Below are positions 1-6,811 of a DNA stretch of 12,632 nucleotides, one piece after another; position 1 is the first letter of the stretch, and every line of letters starts with the position of its first letter. Below the pieces are notes generated by a model that saw only the letters and a list, made by a program, of their open reading frames with translations, did not search any database and had not been told where the DNA came from. Both the position numbers and the translations under genes were made by a program. Source of the stretch: Syntrophobacterales bacterium (GTDB taxonomy: Bacteria; Desulfobacterota; Syntrophorhabdia; Syntrophorhabdales; WCHB1-27); the NCBI GenBank assembly GCA_017881765.1, contig JADGQN010000099.1:1-12632 (forward strand), given 5' to 3'.

Positions 1-158
1 AAGACTATGTTTGGCAACAACCGCTTGGTCGTCTTCTTCATCTTCACGTAGACGCCATACTCCTTCGGTGTTGCCACATCCTCCTTGGCGTGCAAAGTGA
101 CGCAATACGGCCCAACAACCAGACTTACAAGAACTATCAGACCCAAAAGCCTATTCAT
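1..158 (-). CDS. Exported protein of unknown function, N-terminal part only (cut by window edge)
   Basis: An open leftward frame starts at the ATG complementary to 156-158 and runs off the left edge after 52 codons. A good ribosome-binding site (AGGAG, about 7 bases upstream) supports this start. The protein begins MNRLLGLIVLVSLVVGPYCV, a typical secretion signal with a hydrophobic core. A likely signal peptidase cleavage site lies after LHA (residues 22-24), although the Cys near residue 19 leaves a lipoprotein reading possible. The visible mature part (KEDVATPKEYGVYVKMKKTT...) is rich in lysine and not recognisable as a family. It lies 74 bases downstream of the yjbQ stop on the same strand, so it could be co-transcribed with yjbQ or have its own promoter. 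Function unknown; that it is a gene is fairly likely. Confidence 0.6.
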   Translation of the reverse strand, partial: MNRLLGLIVLVSLVVGPYCVTLHAKEDVATPKEYGVYVKMKKTTKRLLPNIV

Positions 159-232
159 TGCTCATCTCCTCATACCAATTCGCCTTCATGTGTATACCTT
201 TATTGTCGCTGCGTCTATGACTAACGAGCGGT

Positions 233-619
233 TTACTTGAGAACCGAAATCTGCACCTTGCGCTCTCTCGGTCCGTCAAATTCCATCAGAAAGATGCCTT
301 GCCATGTGCCCAGCACCAGGCTTCCGTCAGAAAATGGCACAAGTAAGGAGTGACCGATCAAGGACGACTTGATGTGAGCGTCGGCATTGCCCTCCGCGTG
401 CTTATATGAGTGGCTTCGCGGCACAAGCCTGTTTAAAGCGTCCAGGATGTCACCTATCACGGCAGGATCCGCATCTTCGTTGATCAGAAGACCGCACGTC
501 GTATGGGGAACGAATAGAGAGACGGCCGACCCCTCCTTATTCTTTACTGCCTGGGCCACTTCCCCTGTTATGCTCCTCGCCTCAACCCTGCTTGCAGTCC
601 TGACCTTGATCTCGATCAT
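233..619 (-). CDS. yjbQ: YjbQ/UPF0047 family protein
   Basis: This 128-residue protein covers the whole UPF0047/YjbQ family. Hallmarks are PHTTCGLLINED (residues 38-49), HAEGNADAH (74-82), GTWQGIFLMEFDGPR (104-118) and the C-terminal strand KVQISVL. The histidines (39, 74, 82) and acidic residues in these blocks form the conserved pocket of the family. Some members have been described as having a side activity as thiamine-phosphate synthase, but the true role is unsettled. The start is fixed: an in-frame stop (TAA) lies one codon upstream of the ATG, and there is no ribosome-binding site. A good promoter places the transcript start on the ATG itself, so the mRNA is probably leaderless. It is divergent from the xseB-dxs operon. 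Confidence 0.93.
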   Translation of the reverse strand: MIEIKVRTASRVEARSITGEVAQAVKNKEGSAVSLFVPHTTCGLLINEDADPAVIGDILDALNRLVPRSHSYKHAEGNADAHIKSSLIGHSLLVPFSDGSLVLGTWQGIFLMEFDGPRERKVQISVLK

Positions 620-625
620 CCGTTA

Positions 626-655
626 ATTGTACTGCAGCGGGACCGGCCATATCAA
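626..655 (-). promoter_or_regulatory. Sigma70-like promoter of yjbQ, predicted leaderless
   Basis: On the minus strand a TTGATA box (650-655) and a TACAAT box (626-631) are separated by 18 bases, each matching 5 of 6 consensus positions. Only six bases (TAACGG) lie between the -10 box and the yjbQ ATG at 619, so transcription should begin on or next to the A of the ATG. The assignment rests on sequence match only. Confidence 0.6.
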
Positions 656-683
656 TAGAATTAGTTGGTGTGTACTTAACCCC

Positions 684-713
684 TTGCAAAACAACCACAG
701 CCACCTATATAAT
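684..713 (+). promoter_or_regulatory. Sigma70-like promoter of the xseB-ispA-dxs operon, predicted leaderless
   Basis: A TTGCAA box (684-689; 4 of 6) and a perfect TATAAT box (708-713) are separated by 18 bases. The xseB GTG begins at 721, seven bases after the -10 box, which puts the expected transcript start at about 720-721. No Shine-Dalgarno sequence can fit. The promoter stands back to back with that of yjbQ, with 28 bases between their -35 boxes. Confidence 0.6.
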
Positions 714-720
714 ATAACAC

Positions 721-942
721 GTGAAATTTGAAGATGGATTGAAGAGGCTTGAAGAGATCGTGGGCATCCTCGATGAAGGTGAGGTGTCCCTGGACGCCGC
801 TCTGGACCTCTTTAAAGAAGGCCTTCTTCTCACCAAAGACCTGTCCAAGAGACTTGACGAGATCGAGAAAAAGGTCGAGATCCTCATAAAAAAAGAGAAC
901 GGCTCTGTCGATAAGAAACCCTTCTTGCAGGAAGAAACGTAG
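721..942 (+). CDS. xseB: Exodeoxyribonuclease VII small subunit
   Basis: This 73-residue protein is a full-length XseB, the small helical subunit that binds the XseA large subunit to form the single-strand-specific exonuclease VII used in DNA repair and recombination. It shows the family pattern: FEDGLKRLEEIVGILDEGE (residues 3-21), VSLDAALDLFKEGLLLTKD (22-40) and a helix ending EIEKKVEIL, followed by a polar tail. The GTG start at 721 gives the usual N-terminus. An in-frame TAA at 715-717 excludes anything longer, and no ribosome-binding site precedes it. xseA, often next door, is absent here. The stop overlaps the ispA start by one base (TAGTG). First gene of the operon. Confidence 0.93.
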   Translation: MKFEDGLKRLEEIVGILDEGEVSLDAALDLFKEGLLLTKDLSKRLDEIEKKVEILIKKENGSVDKKPFLQEET

Positions 943-1826
943 TGGATCTCCGCACCTTTCTCAACGAAAAGCGACTCGTGGTCGAGGATTTCCTGCGATT
1001 AATCTTTGCGTCTTTTACCACATCTCCTGAAGTTCTGAAGGATGCTATGGAGCACAGCCTGTTCTCTGAAGGGAAAAGGATCAGGCCCATATTGGCACTC
1101 GCCGTATGCGAGACCAAACGTGGCAAGGCAGCGGCAGTGCTTCCCTTTGCCTGTGCTATAGAAATGATTCACACGTATTCCCTTATCCATGACGATCTTC
1201 CGTGTATAGACAATGATGACCTGCGCCGGGGAAGACCCACATGTCACAAGGTGTTTGGTGAAGCAGTCGCTCTGCTTGCAGGAGACGCGTTGCTGACCGA
1301 AGCCTTCAGGGTAATGACGGACCCGCGTTTCAGCTCACAGACACCGCCGGCCGTCGCCAGGGAGATCCTGTACGAAATAGCCCGGGCAGCCGGCGCAGAG
1401 GGGATGATCGCTGGACAGGTCGTGGATGTGCTCTACGATGGAAAAGAGGGGACGAAGAGTATCCTTGATTATATACACCGGAACAAGACAGCTGCCCTTA
1501 TCCGGGCATCGGTACGGGTCGGTGCCCTGGCAGGCGGCGCTGCGCCCCGGGAATTGGAGCAGTTCACGACCTATGGAGAGTCGCTCGGTCTCGCATTTCA
1601 GATCGGTGACGACTTGCTCGATGCGGAAGGCGATGAAAAGATAGTGGGTAAGAAGCTGAGAAAAGATGTTACCAAACAGACCTACATAAAACATTACGGT
1701 GTGGCGCAGTCAAGGGCGCGACTGGATGAACTGGTCAACGAGGCAATAGAGGCAGTGAAGTTTCTCGGTCCCTCCGGCGAGGCGCTTGCCGAACTGGCCG
1801 AGTTTGTCGGCAAGAGGTCATCCTGA
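942..1826 (+). CDS. ispA: Polyprenyl diphosphate synthase, farnesyl/geranylgeranyl type
   Basis: This 294-residue trans-prenyltransferase condenses isopentenyl diphosphate with allylic diphosphates to make farnesyl (or geranylgeranyl) diphosphate for quinones and undecaprenyl phosphate. Visible hallmarks are GKRIRP (residues 44-49), the first aspartate-rich motif DDLPCIDNDDLRRGRP (84-99), GDALLTEAF (114-122), a GQVVD block (158-162), and the second aspartate-rich motif GDDLLDAEGD (222-231) followed by KDVTKQTY (241-248). The two DDxxD-type sites bind Mg-diphosphate. Length is close to E. coli IspA. Start is GTG, with AGGAAG nearby, overlapping the xseB stop by one base. Product chain length cannot be read off reliably; the context beside dxs supports an isoprenoid role. 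Confidence 0.93.
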   Translation: MDLRTFLNEKRLVVEDFLRLIFASFTTSPEVLKDAMEHSLFSEGKRIRPILALAVCETKRGKAAAVLPFACAIEMIHTYSLIHDDLPCIDNDDLRRGRPTCHKVFGEAVALLAGDALLTEAFRVMTDPRFSSQTPPAVAREILYEIARAAGAEGMIAGQVVDVLYDGKEGTKSILDYIHRNKTAALIRASVRVGALAGGAAPRELEQFTTYGESLGLAFQIGDDLLDAEGDEKIVGKKLRKDVTKQTYIKHYGVAQSRARLDELVNEAIEAVKFLGPSGEALAELAEFVGKRSS

Positions 1827-3691
1827 TGCTCCTGGACAACATCAAGACCCCGGAAGATATCCGGCAATTGACCATCCCGGAGCTGCAAACGCTTGCTGAC
1901 GAGCTCCGCCAGGTCATCATTGAAACCGTCTCAAAGACAGGCGGTCATCTCTCGCCGAACCTTGGCGTGGTCGAGCTGACCCTGGCGCTCCATCACGTCT
2001 TCGACACGCCTGAGGCCCAGATCGTGTGGGACGTGGGTCACCAGTGCTATGCTCACAAAATACTGACTGAACGCAAGGAGAAGTTCCGGACGATCAGACA
2101 GAACGGGGGATTAAGCGGTTTCCCCTGCAGGAGAGAGAGCTGCTACGATACCTTCGATACGGGCCACGCAAGTAATTCAATCTCCGTGGCCGTGGGGCTC
2201 GCCGAGGCAGCGAAGAAGCTGGGCCAGAGCCAGAGCGTGATCGCGGTTATCGGAGACGGATCGCTCACCGGTGGTATGGCCTTTGAGGCGCTCAATCATG
2301 CAGGCCATCTCAAGACGGATGTCATCGTGATTCTCAACGACAACGAGATGTCCATATCCAAGAACGTGGGCGCACTTTCCGCCCATCTGAACCGCATCAT
2401 GACCGGGGATTTCGTCAGCAGGGTGAGGGAAGAGATCAAGGGCAGGCTCAAACAGTGGCCGGGAATAGGCGACAAGGTCTACAAAGCCGCCCGCCAACTG
2501 GAAGAGTCGATCAAAGGGCTCGTGACGCCGGGCATACTTTTCGAAGAGCTCGGTTTTACCTATGTCGGCCCTGTCGATGGGCATAACCTGACCCACCTCA
2601 TAGAGACCCTGAGGAATGTGAAGCGGCTGAAAGGACCCCGCATAGTGCACATCATTACCAAGAAAGGCAAGGGCTACGCACCGGCGGAGGCTGACCCGGC
2701 CCGATTTCACGGGGTCTCAAAATTTGACATCGTCACCGGAGCTTCCGTGCAGAATGGCCGGCCAACCTATACCGACGCCTTTGGCGATGCGGTAATTCAG
2801 ATGGCCGAACTGGATAAAAAAGTGGTGGCGGTGACGGCGGCCATGTGTCTTGGAACGGGCCTCGAGAAGTTCGCTCAGCTCTTTCCTGATCGATTCTACG
2901 ACATCGGGATCGCGGAACAGCATGGCGTAACGTTTGCTGCAGGCTTGGCCTGCCAAGGCCTCAAACCGTTCGTCGCTATATACTCAACCTTTCTACAGAG
3001 GGCATACGATCAGGTTCTCGAAGATGTCTGCCTGCAAGGACTCCCTGTTGTCTTCGCGCTGGACCGGAGCGGCCTCGTTGGTCAGGATGGTCCCACCCAC
3101 AACGGAAGTTTTGATTTGTCTTATCTCAGACATATACCGAACATGATTGTGATGAGCCCCAAGGATGAAAACGAGCTGAAACAGATGCTCTATTCGGCAT
3201 ATTGTTACGAAAAACCGGCTGCCATCCGCTACCCTCGCGGAGAGGGCATTGGCGTGCCCATCGAGCCCGCCTTCAGGGAAATCCCTATCGGCACCTGGGA
3301 AGTTCTGAGAGAAGGCACGGATGTTACGCTGCTGTCGTGCGGACCTCTGGTCTACACCTCACTCGACGCTGCCCAGGACCTGGAAAAGGAAGGCATCAGC
3401 TGTGCGGTGGTAAATGCAAGATTTGTCAAGCCGATGGATCGCGAGGTCATAATCAACCTTGCTACGCATACGGGGAAGGTGCTTACCCTTGAGGAAAACA
3501 CGATCATCGGCGGCTTCGGAAGCGGGGTGATGGAAGTCCTGTCGGAGGAAGGCATACGCGTTCCGGTGAAAAGGGCGGGACTCCCCGATAGATTCCTCGC
3601 CCATGGAACTCCAAAGATGCTGAGGGAGCTCGTTGGCCTGGATAAAGAAGGCATAAAGAAGACAGTCAGGTTTTGGCTAAGCAAAGAATAG
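1826..3691 (+). CDS. dxs: 1-deoxy-D-xylulose-5-phosphate synthase
   Basis: This 621-residue protein catalyses the thiamine-diphosphate-dependent joining of pyruvate and glyceraldehyde 3-phosphate to DXP. That is the first step of the non-mevalonate isoprenoid pathway and also supplies thiamine and pyridoxal synthesis. Features: GGHLSPNLGVVELT (residues 39-52, catalytic-region His41), WDVGHQCYAHK (68-78), the cofactor motif GDGSLTGG (143-150) ending with NDNEMSISKN (171-180), YVGPVDGHN (246-254), the central transketolase domain with IAEQHGVTFAAG (362-373, catalytic Glu364), DGPTHNG (421-427), and a C-terminal transketolase domain. Residue 341 is Cys in AAMCLGTGL, where I expect Pro in most homologues. 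ATG overlaps the ispA stop by one base (TGATG), with GAGG upstream. Confidence 0.97.
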   Translation: MLLDNIKTPEDIRQLTIPELQTLADELRQVIIETVSKTGGHLSPNLGVVELTLALHHVFDTPEAQIVWDVGHQCYAHKILTERKEKFRTIRQNGGLSGFPCRRESCYDTFDTGHASNSISVAVGLAEAAKKLGQSQSVIAVIGDGSLTGGMAFEALNHAGHLKTDVIVILNDNEMSISKNVGALSAHLNRIMTGDFVSRVREEIKGRLKQWPGIGDKVYKAARQLEESIKGLVTPGILFEELGFTYVGPVDGHNLTHLIETLRNVKRLKGPRIVHIITKKGKGYAPAEADPARFHGVSKFDIVTGASVQNGRPTYTDAFGDAVIQMAELDKKVVAVTAAMCLGTGLEKFAQLFPDRFYDIGIAEQHGVTFAAGLACQGLKPFVAIYSTFLQRAYDQVLEDVCLQGLPVVFALDRSGLVGQDGPTHNGSFDLSYLRHIPNMIVMSPKDENELKQMLYSAYCYEKPAAIRYPRGEGIGVPIEPAFREIPIGTWEVLREGTDVTLLSCGPLVYTSLDAAQDLEKEGISCAVVNARFVKPMDREVIINLATHTGKVLTLEENTIIGGFGSGVMEVLSEEGIRVPVKRAGLPDRFLAHGTPKMLRELVGLDKEGIKKTVRFWLSKE

Positions 3692-4404
3692 ACACCCTCC
3701 TCACCCAAAAGGCGCTCGTCGATTCGAGAGAAAAGGCCAAGATACTGGTGATGGCCGGCGCCGTCTACGTTGAGGGGCAGAGAGTCGTCAAACCAGACCA
3801 GCAGGTCGACCCTGATGCGCGCATAGAGGTCAGGCCGGGGGCTCTGCCTTACGTCAGTTTCGGCGGGACAAAGCTTAAACATGCATTTGAAGCCTTCGGC
3901 CTGAGCGTAGAGGGAAAAAAAGCGCTCGACGTTGGCTCATCGACGGGCGGCTTCGTAGACTATATGCTTCAGGGAGGAGCGACGCGCGTCTATGCCGTTG
4001 ATGTGGGCATCCATCAGCTCCACGATAAGGTGAGGCGCGATCCACGTGTTGTTCTATTGGAAGGAGTCAACGCCAGATACCTGACGCGCGAACAAGTGGG
4101 CGAAGACGTGGACATTGTGACGGTGGATGTCTCCTTCATATCACTGAAGAAGATATTACCCGTGTTGGTTCCCATGCTGCGTCAAGGTGGTGTACTGGTG
4201 ACCCTGGTAAAACCCCAGTTTGAGGTGGGCAGGTACCAGGTTGGCAAGGGCGGCATTGTCAAAGATCAGGAAAGGGTTCGGGCGGTGATCGAAGACATAA
4301 AAAACTTCGGGCAAAGCCTCGGGCTGCGACCGGTGAGCGTTACTGAGTCGCCCAGAGATAAAGAGCGGAAGAACCGCGAATATTTTATCCAGTGGGAACT
4401 ATAA
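3673..4404 (+). CDS. tlyA: TlyA-family rRNA 2'-O-methyltransferase (S4 plus FtsJ-like domains)
   Basis: This 243-residue protein has an N-terminal S4 RNA-binding domain (RIDTLLTQKALVDSREKAK and MAGAVYVEGQRV, residues 5-38) and an FtsJ/RrmJ-like methyltransferase domain. The latter has the S-adenosylmethionine loop ALDVGSSTGGF (84-94), VYAVDVG (106-112), VTVDVSFISL (149-158) and LVKPQFEVG (178-186). The K-D-K-E catalytic tetrad expected for 2'-O-methylation can be placed at K67, D152, K180 and E236. Characterised TlyA proteins methylate ribose of 16S and/or 23S rRNA cytidines; the older name is hemolysin A. Start is TTG, 19 bases inside dxs, chosen because it gives the usual N-terminus. Whether both rRNAs are targets is not visible. 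Confidence 0.9.
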   Translation: MAKQRIDTLLTQKALVDSREKAKILVMAGAVYVEGQRVVKPDQQVDPDARIEVRPGALPYVSFGGTKLKHAFEAFGLSVEGKKALDVGSSTGGFVDYMLQGGATRVYAVDVGIHQLHDKVRRDPRVVLLEGVNARYLTREQVGEDVDIVTVDVSFISLKKILPVLVPMLRQGGVLVTLVKPQFEVGRYQVGKGGIVKDQERVRAVIEDIKNFGQSLGLRPVSVTESPRDKERKNREYFIQWEL

Positions 4405-4925
4405 AAAGACCACCTCCTGTCGTTTATTTTGCGAGCCTCATATTCAATGACCGGGGGCCGATGGCTGCTGTTGAAAAGGAGCTTTGCGACGTTCTTGGTC
4501 CTCTCGAGGACAGGTCTGCCACAAAACCTTTTCTTCACTCAAATTACTACGAGAAAGAAATGGGCAGGAACCTCAGCCGTTATTTTCTCTTGTTTCAACC
4601 ATTGGTTTCCCGCGAGCAGCTTCCTGAGGTAAAATTAAGGACGAACCAGATCGAAGAGCGCCATGCCCAACAGGGTAACCGAACTGTAAACATTGATCCC
4701 GGATACATCGCCCTTGAGCACGTCGTGCTGGCCACGACGAAGGGGTTTGCACACAGGCTCTATCTGGGTGAAGGCATCTTCGGAGATCTGACGCTTATGT
4801 TTGAGAACGGCGGCTACCACGGCCTGCCGTGGACATACCCTGACTACGGGAGTGAAGAGACTATTGCACTCTGCATGGGCTGGAGACAACGTTACAAGGA
4901 GTCACTACGATGCCAAAAAGCATGA
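4392..4925 (+). CDS. DUF4416 family protein of unknown function
   Basis: This 177-residue protein matches my recollection of the DUF4416 family, which I know only as an uncharacterised family of anaerobes such as Desulfobacterota. Recognisable blocks are PVVYFASLIFND (residues 9-20), SNYYEKEMG (50-58), TNQIEER (84-90), NIDPGYIALEHVVLATTK (100-117), HRLYLGEGIFGDLTL (121-135) and LPWTYPDY (145-152). It has no signal peptide or membrane segment, so it is likely cytoplasmic. The GTG start lies 13 bases inside tlyA with only a weak ribosome-binding site, so translation probably depends on coupling. A start at the internal ATG (4461) would lose the conserved first strand. It also overlaps yicC by 16 bases. 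No enzymatic function can be assigned. Confidence 0.82.
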   Translation: MGTIKRPPPVVYFASLIFNDRGPMAAVEKELCDVLGPLEDRSATKPFLHSNYYEKEMGRNLSRYFLLFQPLVSREQLPEVKLRTNQIEERHAQQGNRTVNIDPGYIALEHVVLATTKGFAHRLYLGEGIFGDLTLMFENGGYHGLPWTYPDYGSEETIALCMGWRQRYKESLRCQKA

Positions 4926-5776
4926 CCGGGTTTTCAAGAGCAGAAACAGAGGCAACGAACGGCAAGTGTTCCGGGGAGGCGCGCTCACTCAATAGCCGCT
5001 ACCTTGAAGTCTCACTCAAACTGCCCAAGAGTGCCGCAGCCTTCGAACAGCGCTTGCGGGAACTGGTAAAAAGACAGGTTAAGAGAGGCCGGCTTGATGT
5101 AACGGTGAAATGGGAGAAGACGGAAGAGAGTGCTACCCTGCCCACACTGAACGAGGAAGCGATCAAGTGGTATATCGATGTAGCCCGCCACCTGAAAGAA
5201 ACCTACAGCCTTCGAGGAGACCTGACCCTGGAAAATATCTTGAACGCGAAAGACATCATCGTATACGAGGAAAACAGCGTGCCTGAAAGCGCGCTATACG
5301 GCTGCTTTGACGCGTTGCTGGCAAAGTTGAACGAGGAGCGCGAACGTGAGGGGGAGCTGATACGGCAAGATCTTCTCGCGCATCTTGAGAAGCTTGTGGC
5401 TACCCTTTCGGAGGTTGAGCAGCGATGGCCTTCAGTGATACAGAAACATGAAGAGACACTGCGGGAAAAGGTAACTAAGGTTATCCAGGCATCCTCAATA
5501 GACGAGTCGCGCATACTTCAGGAGATCGCCATTTACATGGAGAGGGTTGATATAGCGGAAGAGATTTCGCGACTCAAAGGCCATCTTGCCCATTTTCGGC
5601 AGACACTCGATGGCGCTGACGAGATGGGTCGTAAGCTGGATTTCACTATACAGGAGATGGTCCGCGAAACGAATACGATAGGCAGCAAGTCAAACGACCT
5701 GTACATAAGCGAACGGGTAATCCAGATAAAAGTAGAGATAGAAAAGATGCGCGAGCAGGTGCAGAATGTGGAATGA
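4910..5776 (+). CDS. yicC: YicC/YloC family endoribonuclease
   Basis: The 288-residue length is typical of YicC. The N-terminus carries the family signature SMTGFSRAE (residues 4-12), RSLNSRYLEVSLKLP (25-39) and KRGRLDVTVKWE (58-69). The C-terminal domain (about 204-288) contains YMERVDIAEEISRLKGHL, GRKLDFTIQEMVRETNTIGSKS and a closing helix EIEKMREQVQNVE. Studied homologues are RNases acting on small or structured RNAs; the substrate here is unknown. ATG follows a good AAGGAG site with 8-base spacing and lies 16 bases inside the DUF4416 gene. In many genomes yicC is followed by a small DUF370 gene and gmk. Here the DUF370 gene is missing and a repeat region sits before gmk. Confidence 0.93.
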   Translation: MPKSMTGFSRAETEATNGKCSGEARSLNSRYLEVSLKLPKSAAAFEQRLRELVKRQVKRGRLDVTVKWEKTEESATLPTLNEEAIKWYIDVARHLKETYSLRGDLTLENILNAKDIIVYEENSVPESALYGCFDALLAKLNEEREREGELIRQDLLAHLEKLVATLSEVEQRWPSVIQKHEETLREKVTKVIQASSIDESRILQEIAIYMERVDIAEEISRLKGHLAHFRQTLDGADEMGRKLDFTIQEMVRETNTIGSKSNDLYISERVIQIKVEIEKMREQVQNVE

Positions 5777-5781
5777 CCCAC

Positions 5782-5910
5782 GTTACGAGTTAAGAAAACC
5801 GTTACAAGTTACATGTTACAAGCTACAAGCCAGCACGTTCTCCGCCGGGTCTTTCTTATGCTTTTTAGCATGTAACCTGGAACAGGCTTTTGTTTGTAAC
5901 TTGCAACGGG
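5782..5910. repeat. Inverted array of GTTACRA-type heptamers between yicC and gmk
   Basis: The gap is filled by tandem 7-mers. Rightward copies are GTTACGA, GTTAAGA (5782-5795), then GTTACAA, GTTACAT, GTTACAA, GCTACAA (5801-5828). Copies in the opposite orientation follow as ATGTAAC and CTGGAAC (5870-5883) and TTGTAAC and TTGCAAC (5894-5907). About 40 non-repeat bases lie between the arms. A transcript could fold the arms together imperfectly in several registers. The right arm ends about 12 bases before the gmk ATG, so it lies in the leader of gmk. Origin unknown. Confidence 0.7.
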
Positions 5911-5919
5911 GTTCGCGGT

Positions 5920-6501
5920 ATGCCTGCGCGTAAAGGTCATCTGATCGTCGTGTCGGGTCCTTCCGGCGCGGGGAAAACGACCCTGATCGAACGTGTTCTT
6001 AAAGAAGAGAGCAACATGCTCTTTTCGGTATCCTACACCACCCGCAAGAAGAGGGAAAACGAGGTGCATGGCAAAGATTACTACTTCACCGACGAGGCAA
6101 CCTTTCAACGGATGATTGGCAACAACGGCTTTCTGGAGTGGGAGCCTGTTCACGGCTATTTCTATGGGACACCGATCAAAGAGATATCTGAGTCGATCAG
6201 CGGGGGGCGCGACGTCCTCCTCGATATCGACGTAAAAGGTGCCCTGAAGGTAAAAGAGAAGTGCCCGTCAGCCTGTCTTATATTTCTGGAGCCGCCATCG
6301 GTTGAGGAGCTGAAGAGACGCCTTTTTCTGAGAGGAGAAAAAGAGATTGAAAAAAGGATGGAACGGGTCCGCGAGGAAATGGCGAGTAAGCCATCGTTTA
6401 CTTATGCAGTGAAAAATGATAATGTAGATACAGCTTTTCAAGAGTTTCAATCGATCATACGGTCGGTAAGGGGGGAAGAGCATGGCAAGGATAACTGTTG
6501 A
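5920..6501 (+). CDS. gmk: Guanylate kinase
   Basis: This kinase phosphorylates GMP to GDP with ATP. From the ATG at 5920 it is 193 residues, slightly shorter than E. coli Gmk. It shows the P-loop SGPSGAGKTT, the GMP-binding SYTTRKKRENEVHGKDYYF region, FLEWEPVHGYFYGTP, and DIDVKGA. The lid segment reads RRLFLRGEKEIEKRM and appears about three residues shorter than the usual form. NDNVDTA near the C-terminus corresponds to the conserved ND pair. A longer frame could begin at a TTG at 5890, but that lies within the repeat array and adds residues not typical of the family. A GGGG stretch sits about 8 bases before the ATG. It overlaps rpoZ by 20 bases, the usual gene pair. Confidence 0.93.
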   Translation: MPARKGHLIVVSGPSGAGKTTLIERVLKEESNMLFSVSYTTRKKRENEVHGKDYYFTDEATFQRMIGNNGFLEWEPVHGYFYGTPIKEISESISGGRDVLLDIDVKGALKVKEKCPSACLIFLEPPSVEELKRRLFLRGEKEIEKRMERVREEMASKPSFTYAVKNDNVDTAFQEFQSIIRSVRGEEHGKDNC

Positions 6502-6721
6502 AGACTGCATGGAGCACGTGGAAAACCGGTTCGAGCTCGTGCATCTCGCGGCTAAAAGGACAAAGCAGTTGGTAAAAGGGGCACGCCCCCTCGTCAAATC
6601 AACAAATAAAGAAGTAGTGACTGCACTGAGAGAAATCGCTGCCCACGAGGTTTACTTCGAGAAAAAGCAGGTCCTGGAAGAAAAGGAAATTCCCTACCAG
6701 CTTTCCAACTTCTCACTGTAG
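6482..6721 (+). CDS. rpoZ: RNA polymerase omega subunit
   Basis: This 79-residue protein is the omega subunit, which binds the beta' subunit, helps assembly of RNA polymerase and in many proteobacteria forms part of a ppGpp site. The start MARITVEDCMEHVENRFELVHLAAKR (residues 1-26) is diagnostic, followed by TKQLVKGARPLV (27-38) and VVTALREIAAHEV (45-57). Its ATG lies 20 bases inside gmk, preceded by a G-rich AAGGGGGGAAGAG ribosome-binding region. It is the last gene of the rightward operon; heptamer repeats and a short hairpin follow the stop. Confidence 0.95.
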   Translation: MARITVEDCMEHVENRFELVHLAAKRTKQLVKGARPLVKSTNKEVVTALREIAAHEVYFEKKQVLEEKEIPYQLSNFSL

Positions 6722-6728
6722 TAAAGCT

Positions 6729-6770
6729 GTTACGAGTCACGCGTTACGAGTTACGGGTAAAAACCCTAAC
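6729..6770. repeat. Second GTTACGA heptamer array, ending in a short hairpin
   Basis: Eight bases after the rpoZ stop there are four tandem 7-mers: GTTACGA, GTCACGC, GTTACGA, GTTACGG (6729-6756). The last copy also forms the left arm of a small hairpin, GTTA-c-GGGT, loop AAAA, ACCC-TAAC (6750-6770), with one bulged C. The unit matches the heptamers upstream of gmk. It lies between convergent genes and might contribute to transcription ending, but no T-run follows on either strand. Confidence 0.65.
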
Positions 6771-6811
6771 ACTGATCGCTTGCAAAAATTCAGATACTAA
6801 AGAGACAAGAG

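Noticed and set aside
3352..3882. Long leftward frame opposite dxs and tlyA
   Set aside because: Antisense shadow of two well-recognised genes; serine- and arginine-rich with no family features.
5782..5910. Tandem repeats as a CRISPR array
   Set aside because: Units are 7 bases with no unique spacers of 25-40 bases between them, and no cas gene is present.
5890..5919. Longer gmk starting at TTG 5890
   Set aside because: The extension is encoded by the repeat array, has no family match, and the ATG at 5920 gives the usual N-terminus.
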